Positions 9,300 through 22,576 of a stretch of 64,000 nucleotides of DNA are shown in pieces. Every line of letters starts with the position of its first letter. Positions within the stretch are counted from its first letter, which is position 1. Origin of the DNA: Aegilops tauschii subsp. strangulata (taxonomy: Eukaryota > Streptophyta > Magnoliopsida > Poales > Poaceae); assembly GCF_002575655.3 (NCBI RefSeq), contig NC_053036.3, forward strand, positions 194,154,788 to 194,218,787, given 5' to 3'. The position numbers were made by a program, and so were the translations under genes. Below the pieces are notes generated by a model that had not been told where the DNA came from, searched no databases, and saw nothing but the letters and a program-made list of their open reading frames with translations.

Positions 9300-10260
9300 T
9301 CATGTTTTTCCATGCCAATACAATAGGATGGTAACTTTTGTTAATGTTAGACATGAACAGGAAGTTCAAACTAGTGACAACTCTTTTTTGTGTGTCCATG
9401 GTAAATCTATTATATAGACTACGACGAATTTTGTTTAACATACCATGGCAAAATATTTTCTTCATATAGCTTGGCAAATTTATATGCGTCGTACTTGCCA
9501 TGATCTATAGATCTCTTTTTCCACGATATTTATTGCTTTACAAAATACGTTTTTTCTTAATTTTCCATGGCTACTTAGCTGTTTTGCCAATACCATGGCT
9601 TCTCTCTGCTCAGGTTCCACTTTTTTTTGTACATATTAGTTTTTTCAAGTTATGGTTTGCCATGGCCAATACAATAGGATGGCATTTTTTGTTAATTTAT
9701 GCAAAAGTAGAATGCTCAGACTAGTGACAACACTTTGTGTGTCTCTGGCCAATCTATTATACAGATCATGACAAATTTGTCCAACAACCCATGGGAAAAT
9801 ATTTCTTTATATAGCATGGCAAATTCATGACAAATTTGTCTAAAAACCCATGGAAAAATATTTCTTCATATAGCATGGCAAATTCGTGACAAATTTCTCT
9901 AACAACCCATGGAAAAATATTTCTTCATATAGCATGGCAAATTCATATATGTACAATTGCCATGATCTACAGAGCTACTTTGCCATGATATTTATTGTTT
10001 TACAATTTGTTTATTATGAAAAACTAGATGCGGCAATTTAGTGTGTATGCAATCATGACAACTTTAGACAGAATTTTTGATATGATTTGTTTTTTAGCAT
10101 CATGGTAATTCTGTGTGGAAATTTACATTAGGCGTTTTTTAACATCATGGTAATTGGTTTGTATGCATCATGGCGATTTTATACTAAAGTTGCCATGGCA
10201 AATTTACACCAAATTTGCCATCATGGTAAGCTTACACACGTTTTGCCAGTAATGTCCGTT
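9300..10260. repeat. TGCCATGG-rich region with a 59-bp tandem repeat
   Basis: The words CCATGG, TGCCATG and CATGGCA recur more than a dozen times in both orientations. Between about 9768 and 9945 a 59-bp unit is repeated about 2.6 times, with successive ATGGRAAAAT starts at 9791, 9850 and 9909. Dense short motifs in both orientations are typical of the subterminal part of a DNA transposon (CACTA or Mutator type). I found no terminal inverted repeats to prove it, and no gene. Confidence 0.5.
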
Positions 10261-11133
10261 TTTAGCTTCATAGCATTGGTACTAATTTTGAATACCTGCA
10301 AAATTTGGTACATATATAGCTAGTCATACTTAAAAAACTATGACCTAAAATTTACAAAGTAAACTAAAATCTACACTACACTTAATTAGAAGTTACAAAT
10401 TACACAATACACTAAAAATACAAATTACACTAAACTACATACCACACTTAACTAAAAACTACTAACTACTAACACTACAAATTAACTATAAACTACACAC
10501 TACACTAATACACAAAAAAGGAAAAAAGGAGGAGCACCACCGGCGATGGGGTGCGGGGTGGAGAGGCTCGGGCTAGTGACGAAGAGGCAGCGGGACGATG
10601 AAGCCGGTGAGGACGAGGCAGTGACACAGGCGACAGTGAGGATGAGGCGATAGTGCATGTGACGTTGACGACGATGTGGTGGCGAAAAGGCGCTAGGGGT
10701 GGCCACAGATCTAGCGCGACACCCGGGTGGCAGCGAAGGTGTTGCAATGGGATGGAGCAGCCGTTTGGGGTGGTGGCAGTGGAGGGGATCGAGAGAGGAT
10801 AGAAAGAGGGGAGAGATTGGAACAAGAGAGAGTGCGTGCGAGTGAGAGAGATAGATAAGAGATTTGAGGCTCGACCACGCGATTTTGGACCGGCACACAT
10901 TACTTGTGGCGTGAATAGGTGACCCCCACACCACCGATACTTTTTATTTTAAAATTTTATTACTATTATATGTGGACTATTTTTTAATTTTATTTAGTGC
11001 AATTTGGTGTCTATTTTTTTATTTGTTATTATTTAGGCTCATTTTTTTCTTTAGTGTTATTCATGCTCATTCTTGTAGTCTATTTTTTTAGTGTTATTTA
11101 CTCACTTCTGTACTCTATTTTTTCATAAGTGTT
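10261..11133. other. Left half of an older CACTA-like region, no gene
   Basis: 10320..10520 is a low-complexity A/C/T run with repeated ACACTA. 10500..10935 is GC-rich with ORFs of low-complexity S/P/H composition that I do not accept as genes. 10895..10935 carries CATTACTTGTGGCGTG and CACACCACCGA, related to motifs at 54130..54165 on the other side of the Angela insertion. 10946..11133 is T-rich and resembles 52755..52815. The Angela element therefore split one older sequence. Confidence 0.45.
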
Positions 11134-12871
11134 TGTTGGGGAACGTAGCATGCAATTTCAAAACATTTCCTACGATCACGCAAGAACTATCTAGGAGATG
11201 CATAGCGACGAGAGGGGAGAGTGTGACCACGTACCCTCGTAGACCGAAAGTGGAAGTGTTAGATTAACGCGATTGATGTAGTTGAACGTCTTCACGATTC
11301 AACCGATCCAAGTACCGAATGTACGGCACCTCCGTGTTCAGCACACGCTCAGCTCGATGGCGTCACTCGAACTCTTGATCCAGTAGAGGGTTGAGGGAGA
11401 GTTCCGTCAGCACAACGGCGTGGCAACGGTGTTGGTGATGTGATCCGCGCAGGGCTTCGCCTAAGCACTACGACGCTATGACCGGAGGAGTTAAACTGTG
11501 GAGGGGGCACCGCACATGGCTAAGAGAAATCTTGGTATGCCTTTGGGGTGCCCCCCCCCCCCCCGCCCTTGTATATAAAGGAGGGGGCAGGAGGCTGGCG
11601 GCCAGGAGGGGCGCGTCAAGGGGGGAGTCCTACTTGGACTCCCAGTCCAAGTAGGATTCGCCCCCCCCCTTTTCCTTTCTCCACCGGAGGGAAAAGGAAG
11701 GAGAGGGAGAGGGAGAGGGAAAGGGGGGCGCCGCCCCCTCCCCCTAGTCCAAGCCAGACTGCCATGGGGGGGCGACCACCCCTTGTGGCCCTCCTCTCTT
11801 TCCAGTAAGGCCCACTAAGGCCCATTATTTCCCCGGGGGGTTCCGGTAACCCCTCGGTACTCCTGTAAAATACCCGAATCACTCGGAACCATTCTGATGT
11901 CCGAATATAAACTTCCAATATATGAATCGTTACCTCTCGACCATTTCGAGACTCCGCGTCATTTACATGATCTCAGTCGGGACTCTGAACAAACTTCGGT
12001 CACCAAAACACATAACTCATAATACAAATCGTCATCGAACGTTAAGCGTGCGGACCCTACGGGTTCGAGAACTATGTAGACATGACCGAGACACATCTCC
12101 GGTCAATAACCAATATGGATGCTCATATTGGTTCCTACATATTCTACGAAGATCTTTATCGGTCAAACCGCATAACAACATACGACATTCCCTTTGTCAT
12201 TGGTATGTTACTTGCCCTTCGATCGTCGGTTTCATCATACCTAGTTTAATCTCATTACCGGCAAGTCTCTTTACTCGTTCTGTAATGCATCATCCCGCAA
12301 CTAACTCATTAGTCACATTGCTTGCAAGGCTTATAGTGATGTGCATTACCGAGAGGGCCCAGAGATACCTCTCCGGTACACTGAGTGACAAATCCTAATC
12401 TCGATCTATGCCAACTCAACAAACACCTTCGGAGACACCTGTAGAGCATCTTTATAATCACCCAGTTACGTTGTGACGTTTGATAGCACAAAAGGTGTTC
12501 CTCCGGTATTCAGGAGTTGCATAATCTCATAGTCAGAGGAATATGTATAAGTCATGAACAAAGCAATAGCAATAAAACTAACAATCATAATGCTAAGCTA
12601 ACGGATGGGTCTTGTCCATCACATCATTCTCTAATGATGTGATCTCGTTCATCAACTGGCAACACATGTCTATGGTCAGGAAACTTAACCATCTTTGATT
12701 AATGAGCTAGTCAAGTAGAGGCATACTAGGGACACTCTATTTTGTCTATGTATTCACACATGTACTAAGTTTCCGGTTAATACAATTCTAGCATGAATAA
12801 TAAACATTTATCATGATATAAGAAAATATAAATAACAACTTTATTATTGCCTCTAGAGCATATTTCCTTCA
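11134..12871 (-). repeat. 3' LTR of element G
   Basis: 1,738 bp. On the minus strand it runs from TGAAGGAAATATGC to GTTCCCCAACA. It follows the purine tract AAGTGGGAGAC, which is the sequence just right of 12871 read in reverse. The TATA-like TTTATATA lies at 11579..11572. A C-rich homopolymer occurs at 11551..11564. Confidence 0.9.
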
Positions 12872-13020
12872 GTCTCCCACTTGCACTAGAGTTAATAATG
12901 TAGATTACATAGTAATGATTCCAACACCCATGAAGTCTTGATGCTGCTCATGTTTTGCTCGTGGAAGAGGCTTAGTCACCGAGTCTGCAACATTCAGATC
13001 TGTATGTATTTTGCAAATCT

Positions 13021-14497
13021 TTATGTCTCCCTCCTTGACTTGATCGCGGATGGAATTGAGCGTCTCTTGATGTGTTTGGTTCTCTTGTGAAATCTGGATT
13101 CCTTCGCCAAGGCAATTGCTCCAGTATTGTCACAAAAGATTTTCATTGGACCCGATGCACTAGGTATTACACCTAGATCGGATATGAACTCCTTCATCCA
13201 GACTCCTTCATTTGCTGCTTCTGAAGCAGCTATATACTCCGCTTCACACGTAGATCCCGCCACGACGCTCTGTTTGGAACTGCACCAACTAACAGCTCCA
13301 CCATTCAATATAAATATGTATCTGGTTTGTGACTTAGAGTCATCTGGATCAGTGCCAAAGCTTGCATCGACGTAACCATTTACGACAAGCTCTTTGTCAC
13401 CTCCATAAACGAGAAACATATCCTTAGTCCTTTTCAGGTATTTCAGGATGTTCTTGAACGCTGTCCAGTGATCCACTCCTGCATTACTTTGGTACCTCCC
13501 TGTTAAACTTATAGCAAGGCACACATCAGATCTGGTACACAGCATTGCGTACATGATAGAACCTATGGCTGAGGCATAGGGAATGACTTTTATTTTCTGT
13601 CTATCTTTTGAAGTCATCGGGCATTGAGTCTGACTCAACTTCACACCTTGTAACACAGGCAAGAACCCTTTCTTTGACTAATCCACTTTTGAACTTATTC
13701 AAAACTTTATCAGGGTATGTGCTTTGTGAAAGTCCAATTAAGCGTCTTGATCTATCTCTATAGATCTTGATGCCCAATATATAAGCAGCTTCATCGAGGT
13801 CTTTCATTGAAAAATTCGTATTCAAGTATCCTTTTATGCTATCCAGAAATTATGTATTATTTCCAATCAACAATATGTCATCCACATATAATATTAGAAA
13901 TGCTACAGAGCTCCCACTCACTTTCTTGTAAATACAGTCTTCCCCAAAAGTCCGTATAAAACCATATGTGTTGATCACACTATCAAAGCGTATATTCCAA
14001 CTCCGAGAGGCTTGCACCAGCCCATAAATGGATCGCTGGAGCTTGCACACTTTGTTAGCACCTTTAGGATCGACAAAACCTTCTGGTTGTATCATATACA
14101 ACTCTTCTTTAAGATATCCATTAAGGAATGCAGTTTTGACATCCATTTGCCAAATTTCATAATCATAAAATGCGGCAATTGCTAACATGATTCGGACAGA
14201 CTTAAGCATCGCTACGGGTATGAAGGTCTCATCGTAGTCAACTCCTTGAACTTGTCAAAAACCTTTCGCAACAAGTCGAGCTTTGTAGACAATAACATTA
14301 CCGTCAGCGTCAGTCTTCTTCTTGAAGATCCATTTGTTCTCTATGGCTTGCCGATCATCGGGCAAGTCAACCAAAGTCCACACTTTGTTCTCATACATGG
14401 ATCCCATCTCAGATTTCATGGACTCAAGCCATTTTGTGGAATCTGGGCTCATCATCGCTTCCTCATAGTTCGTAGGTTCGTCATGGTCTAGTAACAT
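13021..14497 (-). pseudogene. Copia reverse transcriptase and RNase H of element G, broken
   Basis: The frame runs 14497 to about 13601 with stops at 14255-14257 (TGA) and about 13850 (TAA), then shifts to 13662 to 13021. The RT palm is recognisable: WIFKKK early, KTAFLNG, and YVDDILLIGN containing the catalytic aspartate pair. RNase H follows, with VDASF, a glutamate in EAEYIAAS, and CDNTGAI near the end. In a working element these domains copy the RNA into DNA in cytoplasmic particles. With two nonsense codons and a frameshift this copy cannot make the full enzyme. Confidence 0.85.
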
Positions 14498-14502
14498 GAC
14501 TT

Positions 14503-15924
14503 CTAGAACAGGATTACCGTACCACTCTGGTGCGGACCGTACTCTGCTTGACCTAGAGGTTCGGTAGTAACTTGATCTGAAGTTTCATGATCATCATCAT
14601 TAACTTCCTCACTAATTGGTGTAGGAATCACTGGAACTGATTTCTGTGATGAACTACTTTCCAATTCGGGAGAAGGTACAATTACCTCATCAAGTTCTAC
14701 TTTCCTCCCACTCACTTCTTTCGAGAGAAACTCCTTCTCTAGAAAGGATCCATTTTTAGCAATGAATATCTTGCCTTTGGATCTGTGGTAGAAGGTGTAC
14801 CCAACAGTTTCCTTTGGGTATCCTATGAAGAAACATTTTTCCGATTTGGGTTTGAGCTTACCAGGTTGAAGCTTTTTCACATAAGCATCGCAGCCCCAAA
14901 CTTTAAGAAACGACAGCTTAGGTTTCTTGCTAAACCACAGTTCATATGGTGTCATCTCAACGGATTTAGATGGTGCCCTATTTAACGTGAATGCAGCCGT
15001 CTCTAAAGCATAACCCCAAAACGATAGCGGTAAATCGGTAAGAGACATCATAGATCGCACCATATCTAATAAAGTACGGTTACAAAGTTCAGACACACCA
15101 TTATGCTGTGGTGTTCCAGGTGGCGTGAGTTGCGAAACTATTCCACATTGTTTCAAATGAAGACCAAACTCATAACTCAAATATTCACCTCCACGATCAG
15201 ATTGTAGAAACTTCATTTTCTTGTTACGATGATTTTCCACTTCACTCTGAAATTCTTTGAACTTTTCAAATGTTTCAGACTTATGTTTCATTAAGTAGAT
15301 ATACCCATATCTGCTCAAATCATCTATGAAGGTCAGAAAATAACGATACCCGCCGCGAGCCTCAACACTCATCGGACCGCATACATCAGTATGTATTATT
15401 TCCAATAAGTCAATTGCTCGCTCCATTGTTCCGGAGAACGGAGTCTTAGTCATCTTGCCATGAGGCAGGGTTCGCAAGCATCAAGTGATTCATAATCAAG
15501 TGATTCCAAAAGCCCGTCAGCATGGAGTTTCTTCATGCGCTATACACCAATATGACCTAAACGACAGTGCCACAAATAAGTTGCACTATCATTATTAACT
15601 TTGCATCTTTTGGCTTCAATATTATTAATATGTGTATCACTACAATCGAGATTCAACAAAAATAGACCACTCATCAAGGGTGCATGACCATAAAAGATAT
15701 TACTCATATAAATAGAACAACCATTATTCTCTGATTTAAATGAATAACCTTCTTGCATCAAATAGGATCCAGATATAATTATCATGCTCAACGCTGGCAC
15801 CAAATAACAAATATTTAGGTCTAAAACTAATCCCGAAGGTAGATGTAGAGGTAGCGGTGCCGACGGCGATCACATCGACTTTGGAACCATTTCCCACACG
15901 CATCGTCACCTCGTCCTTAGCCAA
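14503..15924 (-). pseudogene. Copia protease remnant and integrase of element G, broken
   Basis: 15924 to 15540 holds the end of the protease region and the integrase zinc-binding part (LWHCRLGH), with a frameshift near 15830 and a stop near 15540. 15477 to 14503 holds the integrase core. The DDE residues are visible: D in IIHTDVCGPM, D in LQSDRGGEY and E in HNGVSE. The frame ends in a stop before RT. Integrase would insert the cDNA copy in the nucleus. This gene order, integrase before RT, is what defines the element as Copia. Confidence 0.85.
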
Positions 15925-16850
15925 TCTCCATTTAATCCGTAGCCCCTGTTTTGAGTTGCAAATATGAGCAACAGAACCAGTATCAAATACCAGGCGCTAC
16001 TACGAGCATTAGTAAGGTACACATCAATAACATGTATATCAAATATACCTTTCACTTTGCCATCCTTCCAGTGGCCAGTCCCTTTCCAGTAGAAGCACTC
16101 AGTTTCAGGCTTAGGTCCAGACTTGGGCTTCTTCCCTTGAGCAACAACTTGCTTGCTGTTCTTCTTAAAGTTCCCCTTCTTCCCTTTGCCCTTTTTCTTG
16201 AAACTAGTGGTCTTGTTAACCATCAACACTTGATGCTCCTTCTTGATTTCTACCTCCGCAGCCTTTAGCATCGCGAAGAGCTCGGGAATTGTCTTTTCCA
16301 TCCCTTGCATATTATAGTTCATCACGAAGCCTTTATAGCTTGGTGGCAGTGATTGAAGAACTCTGTCAATGACACTATCATCAGGAAGATTAACTCCCAA
16401 CTAAGTCAAGTGGTTATGGTACCCAGACATTCTGAGTATGTGTTCACTGACTGAACTATTCTCCTCCATCTTGCAGCTATAGAACTTGTTGGAGACTTCG
16501 TATCTCTCAACTCGGGCATTTTCTTGAAATGTTAACTTCAAGTCCTGGAACATCTCATATGCTCCATGACGTTCAAAACGTCTTTGAAGTCCCGATTCTA
16601 AGCCGTAAAGCATGGCACACTGAACTATCGAGTAGTCATCAGCTTTGCTCTGCCAGACGTTCATAACGTCCGGAGTTGCTCCTGCAGCGGGTCTTGCACC
16701 TAGCGGTGCTTCTAGGACGTAATTATTCTGTGCAGCAATGAGGATAACCCTGAAGTTACGGACCCAGTCCGTGTAGTTGCTACCATTATCTTTCAACTTA
16801 GCTTTCTCTAGGAACGCATTAAAATTCAAGGGAATGGTAGCACGGGCCAT
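15906..16850 (-). pseudogene. Copia Gag of element G, broken
   Basis: ATG 16850 (MARATIPLNFNAFLEKAKLK) begins a Gag of the UBN2/Copia type. A TAG at 16401-16403 interrupts it, and the same frame continues to about 15950. The zinc knuckle is damaged: CFYWKGTGHW lacks the second cysteine, and residues between the knuckle and KDGKVKG are missing. A frameshift follows, so the protease DTG motif is not in frame. Gag would form the particle shell. Confidence 0.85.
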
Positions 16851-17153
16851 TGATCTACAACAACATAGATATGCAAAAACTGTCAGGTACTAAGTTCATG
16901 ATAAATTAAAGTTCAATTAATCATATTACTAAAGAACTCCCACTTAGATAGACATCCCTCTAGTCATCTAAATGATCACGTGAACCATATTGACTAAACC
17001 ATGTCCGATCATCACGTGAGATGGAGTAGTTTTCAATGGTGAACACCACTATGTTGATCATATCTACTATATGATTCACGTTCTACCTTTCGGTATCAGT
17101 GTTCCGAGGCCATATCTGCATATGCTAGGCTCGTCAAGTTTAACCCGAGTATT

Positions 17154-18727
17154 TGCTACCTCTTGAGCACTGCGTTGGTTTTCCCTTGAAGAGGAAAGGG
17201 TGATGCAGTAAAGTAGCATAAGTATTTCCCTCAGTTTTTGAGAACCAAGGTATCAATCCAGTAGGAGGCCACGCTCAAGTCCCTCGCACCTACACAAACA
17301 AATAAAAACCTCGCAACCAACGCAATAAAGGGGTTGTCAATCCCTTCACAGTCACTTACGAAAGTGAGATCTGATAGATATGATAAGATAATATTTTTGG
17401 TATTTTTATAATAAAGATGCAAAGTAAAATAAAAGGAAATAAAAATAGCTAAGTGTTGGAAGATTAATATGATGGAAAATAGACCCAGGGGCCATAGGTT
17501 TCACTAGTGGCTTCTCTCAAGAGCATAAGTATTACGGTGGGTGAACAAATTACTGTTGAGCAATTGATAGAATTGAGCATAGTTATGATAATATCTAGGT
17601 ATGATCATGTATGTAGGCATCACGTCTGCGACAAGTAGACCGACTCCTTCCTGCATCTACTACTATTACTCCACACATCGACTGCTATCCAGCATGCATC
17701 TAGAGTATTAAGTTCAAAAGAACAGAGTAACGCTTTAAGTAAGATGACATGATGTAGAGGGATAAACTCATGCAATATGATATAAACCCCATCTTGTTAT
17801 CCTCGATGGCAACAATACAATACGTGCCTTGCTGCCCCTACTATCACTGGGAAAGGACACCGCAAGATTGAACCCAAATCTAAGCACTTCTCCCATTGCA
17901 AGAAAGATCAATCTAGTAGGCCAAACCAAACTGATAATTCGAAGAGACTTGCAAAGATAACCAATCATACATAAAAGAATTCAGAGGAGATTCAAATATT
18001 GTTCATAGATAAACTTGATCATAAATCCACAATTCATCGGTCTCAACAAACACACTGCAAAAGAAGATTACATCGAATAGATCTCCACAAGAGAGGGGGA
18101 GAACTTTGTATTGAGATCCAAAAAGAGAGAAGAAGCCATCTAGCTAATAACTATGGACCCGAAGGTCTGAGGTAAACTACTCACACATCATCGGAGAGAC
18201 TATGGTGTTGATGTAGAAGCCCTCCGTGATCAATGCCCCCTCCGGCAGGACGCCGGAAAAGGCCCCAAGATGGGATCTCACGGGTACAGAATGTTGCGGC
18301 GGTGGAATTAGGTTTTCATGGATGCCTCTGTTGGTTTGGGGGTACGTAGGTATATATAGGATGAAGAAGTACGTCGGTGGACCAACGTGGGCCCCACGAG
18401 GGTGGAGGGCGCGCCTAGGGGGGTAGGCGCGCCCCCTACCTCATGCCCTCCTGGTTGCTTTCTTGACGTAGGGTCCAAGTCCTCTGGATCACGTTTGTTC
18501 CGAAAATCATGTTCCCGAAGGTTTCATTCCGTTTGGACTCCGTTTGATATTCTTTTTCTGCAAAACTCTGAAATAGGCAAAAAACAGCAATTTGGGCTGG
18601 GCCTCCGGTTAATAGGTTAGTCCCAAAAATGATATAAAAATGTATAACAAATCCCATTAATCATCCAAAACAGAATATAATATAGCATGAAGCAATAAAA
18701 AATTATAGATACGTTGGAGACGTATCA
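17154..18727 (-). repeat. 3' LTR of element B
   Basis: 1,574 bp, plus-strand ends TGCTACC...CGTATCA. TATATATA at 18351..18358 is the candidate promoter on the minus strand. By eye it differs from the right LTR by roughly 3 percent. Confidence 0.92.
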
Positions 18728-21608
18728 AGCATCCCTAAGCTTAATTCCTGCTTGTCCTTGAGTAGGTAAATGATAAAAACAGAATTTTTGATGCGGAATG
18801 CTACTTGGCATAATTTTTTAATGTAACCCTCTTAATTGTGGTATGAATATTCAGATCCGAAAGATTCAAGATAAAAGTTTAATATTGACATAAAAGCAAT
18901 AATACTTCAAGCATACTAACTAAGCAATTATGTCTTCTTGAAATAACATGGCCAAAGAAAGTTCATCCCTACAAAATCATATAGTTTAGTCATGCTCCAT
19001 CTTCGTTACACAAGAATGCTCTCATCATGCACAAGCCCAATGACAAGCCAAGCAATTGTTTCATACTTTAGTAATCTCAAACTTTTTCAACCTTCATGCA
19101 ATACATGAGCGTGAGCCATGGATATAGCACTATGGGTGGAATAGAATATAATGATGGGGGTTATGTGGAGAAGACAAAAAAGGAGAAAGTCTCACATCAA
19201 CGCGGCTAATCAACAGGCTATGGAGATGCCCATCGATTGATGTTAATGCGAGGAGTAGGGATTGCCATGCAACGGATGCACTAGAGCTATAAATGCATGA
19301 AAGCTCAACAAAAGAAACTAAGTGGGTGTGCATCCAACTTGCTTGCTCACGAAGACCTAGGGCATTTGAGGAAGCCCATTGTTGGAATATACAAGCCAAG
19401 TTCTATAATGAAAAATTCCCACTAGTATATGAAAGTGACAAAACAAGAGACTCTCTATCATGAAAATCATGGTGCTACTTTGAAGCACAAGTGTGAAAAA
19501 AAAGGATAGTAGCATTGTCCCTTTTTATTTTCTTTTCTTTGGGCCTTTTTTTTGGGACAATGCTCTATGAATGATGATCATCACACTTCTATTTATTTAC
19601 AACTCAATGATTACAACTCGATACTGGAACAAAGTATGACTCTATATGAATGCCTCCGGCGGTATACCGGGATAGGCAATGAATCAAGAGTGACATGTAT
19701 GAAAAATTATGAACAGTGGCTTTGCCACAAATACGATATCAACTACATGATCATGCAAAGCAATATGACAATGATGAACGTGTCATGATAAACGAAACGG
19801 TGGAAAGTTGCGTGGCAATATATCTCGGAATGGCTATGGGAATGCCATAATAGGTAGGTATGGTGGCTGTTTTGAGGAAGAATAAGGAGGTTTATGTGTG
19901 ATAGAGCGTATCATATCACGGGGTTTGGATGCACCGGCGAAGTTTGCACCAACTCTCAATGTGAGAAAGGGCAATGCACGGTACCGAAGAGGCTAGCAAT
20001 GATGGACAGGTAAGAGTGCGTATAATCCATGGACTAAACATTAGTCATAAAGAACTCACATACTTATTGCAAAAATCTACAAGTCATCAAAAACCAAGCA
20101 CTATGTGCATGCTCCTAGGGGGATAGATTGGTAGGAAAAGACCATCGCTCGTCCCCGACCGCCACTCATAAGGAAGACAATCAAAGAACACCTCATGTTT
20201 CAAATTTGTTACATAACGTTTACCATTCGTGCATGCTACGGGACTTGCAAACTTCAACACAAGTATTTCTCAATTTCACAACTACTCAACTAGCACAACT
20301 TTAATATCACTACCTCCATATCTCAAAACAATCATCAAGCATCAAACTTCTCTTAGTATTCAGCACACTCATAAGAAAGGTTTTTTTACTAGTCTTAAAT
20401 ACTTAGTATATTAGGATTAATTTTCCTACTTAAGCAAATTACCATGCTGTTTAAGACTCTCAAAATAATATAAGTGAAGCATGAGAGAATAATAGTTTCT
20501 ATAAAACAAATCCACCGTCGTGCTCTAAAAGATATAAGTGAAGCACTAGAGCAAAAACTATATAGCTCAAAAGATATAAGTGAAGCGCATAGAGTATTCT
20601 AACAAATTACGAATCATGCGTGTCTCTCTCAAAAGTTGTGTACAGCAAAGATGATTGTGGTAAACTAAAAAGCAAATACTCAAATCATACAAGATGCTCC
20701 AAGCAAAACACATATCATGTGGAATATAGCTCCAAGTAAAGTTACCGATGGAAGTAGACGAAAGAGGGGATGCCTTCCGGGGCATCCCCAAGCTTTGGAT
20801 TTTTGGTGTCCTTAGATTATCTTGGGGTGCCATGGGCATCCCCAAGCTTAGGATCTTGCCACTCCTTGTTCCATAATCCATCAAATCTTTTACCCAAAAC
20901 TTGAAAACTTCACAACACAAAACTTAACAGAAAATCTCGTGAGCTCCGTTAGCGAAAGAAAACAAAACACCCCTTCAAGGTACTGTAGTGAACTCATTAT
21001 TTATTTATATTGGTGTTAAACCTACTTTATTCCAACTTCTCTATGGTTTATAAACTATTTTACCAGCCATAGATTCATCAAAATAAGCAAACAACACACG
21101 AAAAACAGAATCTGTCAAAAACAGGACAGTCTGTAGTAATCTGTAACTAACGCAAACTTCTGGAACTCAACAAATTCAGACAAAATAGGAGGACCTAGAA
21201 AATTTGTTTATTGATCAGCAGCAATTGGAATCAATATTTTATCATGTTCTGGTAATGTTTAACAATTGTTTTTGTGAACAGAAAGTTTCTGGAATTTTCA
21301 GCAAGATCAAATAACTATCATCCAAGAAGATCCTATAGGTTTAACTTGGCACAAACACTAATTAAAACATAAAAAAATATAACCAGAGGCTAGATCAAAG
21401 ATTTATTCCTAAACAGAAGCAAAAAGCAAAAAAAACTAAAAATAAAATTGGGTTGCCTCCCAACAAGCACTATCGTTTAACGCCCCTAGCTAGGCATTGA
21501 GATTTCAATGATGCTCACATGAAAGACAAGAATTAAAGCATAAAGAGAGCATACTAGAACACGTGATAAACACATCTAAGTCTAACATACTTCCTATGCA
21601 TAGGCATA
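18728..21608. other. 3' noncoding interior of element B
   Basis: No gene seen. From the LTR inward: the purine tract AAGCTTAGGGATGC (minus strand, 18742 to 18729), a region matching 465..2740 of element A, the hairpin GGGGATGCC/GGCATCCCC (20766..20789), two PPT-like 14-mers (20782..20795 and 20836..20849) and the post-ORF hairpin at 21448..21463. Confidence 0.75.
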
Positions 21609-22349
21609 TTATAAGCAAACAAATTTGCAAGGCAAGCAAAAAACTAGCGTATGCAAGGAAGAAGAAAGTGACGATAGCAATCTCAACATGAAGAGAGGTA
21701 ATTTAGTAACATGAAAATTTCTACAACCATATTTTCCCCTCTCATAATAATTACATGTAGGATCATAAGAAAATTCAACAATATAGCTATCACATAACAT
21801 ATTCTCAACACGATCCACATGCATGCAAAGTTGACACTCTTCCGAAATAGTGGGGTTAACATTAACTTAAGTCATGACCTCTCCAAACCCACTTTTATCA
21901 AAATATTCATAAGATTAAACATTATCCAAATATGTGGGATCCAAAGTTGACACTCTTCCAAACCCACTTTCAATATTATTGCAAACACTATTATCAATCT
22001 CATATTCATCATGGGGCTTAAATAAATTTTCAAGATCATAAGAAGAATCACCCCAATCATGATCATTGCAACAAGTAGTAGACATAGCAAAACTAGCATC
22101 CCCAAGCTTAGGGTTTTGCATATTATTAGCACAATTGACATCAAGAGAATTTATAGTAAAATCATTGCAATCATGCTTTTTATTCAAGGATCTATCGTGA
22201 ATCACTTCACAAATTTCTTTATCACAATTTTTAGATTCACGAATTTCAAGCAAAACCTCATAAAGATAATCTAGTGCACTCAACTCACTAGCAATAGGTT
22301 CATCATAATTGGATCTCTTAAAGAGATTAGCAAGTGGATGAGGATCCAT
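21609..22349 (-). pseudogene. Shortened, broken relative of the element A ORF
   Basis: The frame starting at ATG 22349 (MDPHPLANLFKRSNYDEP) runs to about 21915. A second piece, 21824 to 21609, carries SYIVEF and NYYERGKYGCRN. The first contains SLNKKHDCN, matching SLNDEHDCN at residues 40-48 of the A protein, and PKLGDA, which is again encoded by the PPT-like motif at 22096..22109. The second matches the A C-terminus (YIVEF, NYYEGGIYACRN). The zinc knuckle, the basic cluster and most of the acidic middle are absent. It is therefore an internally deleted derivative, not an independent gene. Confidence 0.65.
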
Positions 22350-22576
22350 AAACTTTTAGCAAGCGAAGATGCAAGCAAAAATAAGGTGCATGGTAACACA
22401 AGCAAACAAAAGATTGAACGGAAGAAGGGCGAATGAAACGGCAAAGGTGAAGTGGGGGAGAGGAAAACGAGAGGCAAATGGCAAATAATGTAATGCGGGA
22501 GATAAGAGTTTGTGATGGGTACTTGGTGTGTTGACTTTTGCATAGAGTCCCCGTCAACGGCGCCAGAAATCCTTCT
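22350..22576 (-). other. Leader and primer binding site of element B
   Basis: Between the ORF start and the 5' LTR. On the minus strand TGGCGCCGTTGACGGGGA (22565 to 22548) is the PBS, differing from the tRNA-Asp complement by one base (A for C). The rest is A/G-rich leader with no further signal. Confidence 0.75.

Noticed and set aside
9768..9945. Direct repeats resembling a CRISPR array
   Set aside because: The repeats are contiguous 59-bp tandem units without unique spacers, in plant nuclear DNA.
10500..10934. 144-codon and 131-codon minus-strand ORFs rich in S, P and H
   Set aside because: Two overlapping frames of the same low-complexity sequence; no domain, no clear start context.
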